Below the pieces are notes generated by a model. It saw nothing but the letters and a program-made list of their open reading frames with translations. It had not been told where the DNA came from and did not search any database. Both the position numbers and the translations under genes were made by a program. Shown here piece after piece: positions 62,614 to 64,000 of a stretch of DNA of 64,000 bases; positions within the stretch are counted from its first letter, which is position 1, and each line of letters starts with the position of its first letter. Source of the DNA: Agelaius tricolor (taxonomy: Eukaryota; Chordata; Aves; Passeriformes; Icteridae); assembly GCA_023055355.1 (NCBI GenBank), contig JALJCS010000002.1, positions 76,465,001 to 76,529,000 of the forward strand, given 5' to 3'.

Positions 62614-64000
62614 TTCTGGTTTTTAAGCATATTGTATTTAAAATCTAAAAACTGCTTTTTCAGAGGGCAGCCAGGCATCCAATGCCCCAACTTCCCACAA
62701 AGATGGCAAGGTCTATTAGAGCTGGAGATTCTCTCTTGTGGCATCGTGACATGCTGGAGCTGGCTGGTAAATGGTGGCTCAGGGGTTTCCACTGCAGCAA
62801 TCCTTCTCTGTGGTTTTGGTCTCTCGTTGTGGTCAGCGAGGGTGATGGTAACTTTCTTCTCACACACTTCAAGCATGGCCTGCAGCGTAGGCGTTGGGTC
62901 AAGAGGCAGGCTGAGGATAGCAGCTTTGCACTTCTCATTGGCATTTTCTTTAGCGATCTCGGTGAGGATTTCCATCCTGGCTCCTTCATTCTGAACTTGC
63001 AATTCAACAGCTCTTCTCAACCTTTCCACAAAACTCAAAAAGGACTCAGATGGAGATTGTGTTATTTTCAAATAATTTTCAATTGGAATACTAGGACGGA
63101 GCCCAAAGAAAGCTTTCTCAGCTGCTCTAGCACCTTCTCTGAAAGCCCTTGTGGGAATGCTTTCTGCCTGGATCACGGCGTCTTCCCAACCCCCCTGTCC
63201 ACAGAGGTGATCGAGGGATAACATATTACCATAAACATCACGAGCAGTAGCTTCATCAGCCCACAGAGCTGGTAAAATTGCTCTCAATCCTTTTTGCCAT
63301 GCAACTTCCCACAAAAGATATTCAGAAGAGGATAACAGGCAGGAAAAAAGGTGTTTTATATCAGCAGGGGTTAAAATGTGAGCGAATAATGTAGCTTTAA
63401 GGAGCCCTCTAAAATATTCACTTGATCTCCCAAAATCTTTTTGGGCTTTGGCTAGTTCTTTAACAGAATCAACAGAAAGGGGGCTATAATTTGGCTGGAA
63501 TGCCCCGTTTAAATCAGGGATATATGAGACAGGGGCAGCAGAAAAGGACTGTCCTGTTTCCGGGTTCTGACTCCCAGCGACAGCGTCTCTTATTACACTG
63601 GTCTGAGCGCCGGAGGGCGGGCCGTGGGGGGGGCGGAGGGAGCCCGCGGCGGGCGGGCAGAGCTCTGAGGGGGCGGGGGCGGCCGGAGCCAGGGCGGGAG
63701 GGGCGGCCGGGGCCGGGGTGGGAGGGGCCAGGGGAGGGGCCGGGGGAGGAGACGGGGGAAGGGCGGGAGGGCGGGTTTCGGGGGCGGGGTGCTCCGAGCA
63801 GAATGGGTTGTTGGGAGGGCGAAAGGGATTATGGGAAAGAGAGGAAACCACCATTGCCACGTGGTGTCCGCCATTATGGTCCGGGGAAGTTACCGGGCGC
63901 GTCTCAGGGGTACCAAGGCGGGTACAAAGGTTGTGAGACACGGTATTATAACTTGTGGAAGCAGGGGGGAGGGTGAGATTTCGGGAATTCAGGGCAGAAG
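62583..64000 (-). CDS. gag: ERV gag polyprotein, C-terminal part, open to the window edge
   Basis: Retroviral structural precursor. The frame is open from the right window edge to the TGA at 62585-62583, so its start (and matrix domain) is beyond 64000. A GTG at 63941 is not needed as a start. After a proline/alanine-rich linker (about 63785-63610), capsid-like sequence begins near 63540. The major homology region (QSPSESFLSFVERL) is at about 63059-63018. A single CCHC zinc knuckle (CHLCGKLGHWMPGC) is at 62708-62667. Only one knuckle is seen where betaretroviruses usually have two. The proline-rich linker creates the GC-rich block 63600-63790. The frame overlaps pro-pol at its 3' end. Confidence 0.93.
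   Translation of the reverse strand, partial: SALNSRNLTLPPASTSYNTVSHNLCTRLGTPETRPVTSPDHNGGHHVAMVVSSLSHNPFRPPNNPFCSEHPAPETRPPALPPSPPPAPPLAPPTPAPAAPPALAPAAPAPSELCPPAAGSLRPPHGPPSGAQTSVIRDAVAGSQNPETGQSFSAAPVSYIPDLNGAFQPNYSPLSVDSVKELAKAQKDFGRSSEYFRGLLKATLFAHILTPADIKHLFSCLLSSSEYLLWEVAWQKGLRAILPALWADEATARDVYGNMLSLDHLCGQGGWEDAVIQAESIPTRAFREGARAAEKAFFGLRPSIPIENYLKITQSPSESFLSFVERLRRAVELQVQNEGARMEILTEIAKENANEKCKAAILSLPLDPTPTLQAMLEVCEKKVTITLADHNERPKPQRRIAAVETPEPPFTSQLQHVTMPQERISSSNRPCHLCGKLGHWMPGCPLKKQFLDFKYNMLKNQNCPKDHLSKN
62586..62592 (-). promoter_or_regulatory. gag/pro-pol -1 ribosomal frameshift site (A AAA AAC)
   Basis: On the minus strand the heptamer AAAAAAC lies in gag frame as A AAA AAC and is followed directly by the gag TGA. 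A one-base backward slip continues as CTG AGT AAA in the long pro-pol frame. It is the canonical X XXY YYZ type and the only sequence needed to connect gag to pro-pol. Confidence 0.92.

Larger units (their letters stand above)
56861..64000 (-). mobile_element. Class II endogenous retrovirus, minus strand, 5' end outside window
   Basis: In transcript order: gag (from the window edge), pro-pol, env, polypurine tract, 3' LTR. At least 7.14 kb, antisense to NBN. Every coding region is a single uninterrupted frame in this window. RT, RNase H, integrase and protease catalytic residues are all present. The gag major homology region, one zinc knuckle and a pro frame beginning with a dUTPase-like domain indicate a betaretrovirus-like (ERVK-type) backbone. 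The envelope has an alpharetrovirus-type transmembrane subunit. The lack of inactivating changes argues for recent insertion. The 5' LTR, primer-binding site and matrix region are not visible, so overall completeness and target-site duplication cannot be judged. Confidence 0.95.

Noticed and set aside
63939..63941. GTG at 63941 as the gag start codon
   Set aside because: The frame stays open upstream to the window edge, and retroviral gag starts at an ATG before the matrix domain, which must lie beyond 64000.

Overview
This is vertebrate nuclear DNA from a bird, most likely a songbird. Three multi-exon genes have GT-AG introns and CpG-island promoters. Their order and orientation match the CALB1-DECR1-NBN cluster known from other vertebrates. 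CR1 LINE tails of avian type are present, and two short elements look like the tRNA-Ile-derived, CR1-tailed SINE described from zebra finch (TguSINE1), which points to Passeriformes. The window does not show the exact species.

Layout. 1-14480 is gene-free DNA upstream of CALB1. CALB1 (calbindin-D28k, + strand) runs from a TATA promoter near 14734 through 11 coding exons (14869-31020, 262 aa) into a 3' UTR with several polyadenylation signals up to about 32870. About 5.7 kb without a recognisable gene follows. DECR1 (mitochondrial 2,4-dienoyl-CoA reductase, - strand) is complete in 10 exons (53274 down to 38706, 336 aa) and is convergent with CALB1. DECR1 is head-to-head with NBN (nibrin, + strand). 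The 1.37 kb between their start codons holds a probable solo LTR and a GC-box minisatellite. Only NBN exons 1 and 2 (the start of the FHA domain) lie in the window.

From about 56861 to the right edge, apparently inside NBN intron 2 and antisense to it, lies a class II endogenous retrovirus. It has a 3' LTR (about 56861-57526), an open env (430 codons), one open pro-pol frame (1209 codons) and a gag frame open to the window edge. A canonical A AAA AAC slippery site sits immediately before the gag stop and joins gag to pro-pol. The gag-pro-pol part is betaretrovirus-like, while the Env transmembrane subunit has an alpharetrovirus-type layout, so the element looks like a mosaic. Open frames and intact catalytic residues suggest a young insertion. 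The 5' end, primer-binding site and 5' LTR are outside the window.

CALB1 buffers cytosolic calcium, DECR1 serves mitochondrial oxidation of unsaturated fatty acids, and NBN belongs to the MRE11-RAD50-NBN DNA-break complex. They are neighbours by conserved synteny, not members of one pathway. The provirus is the most notable accessory feature.
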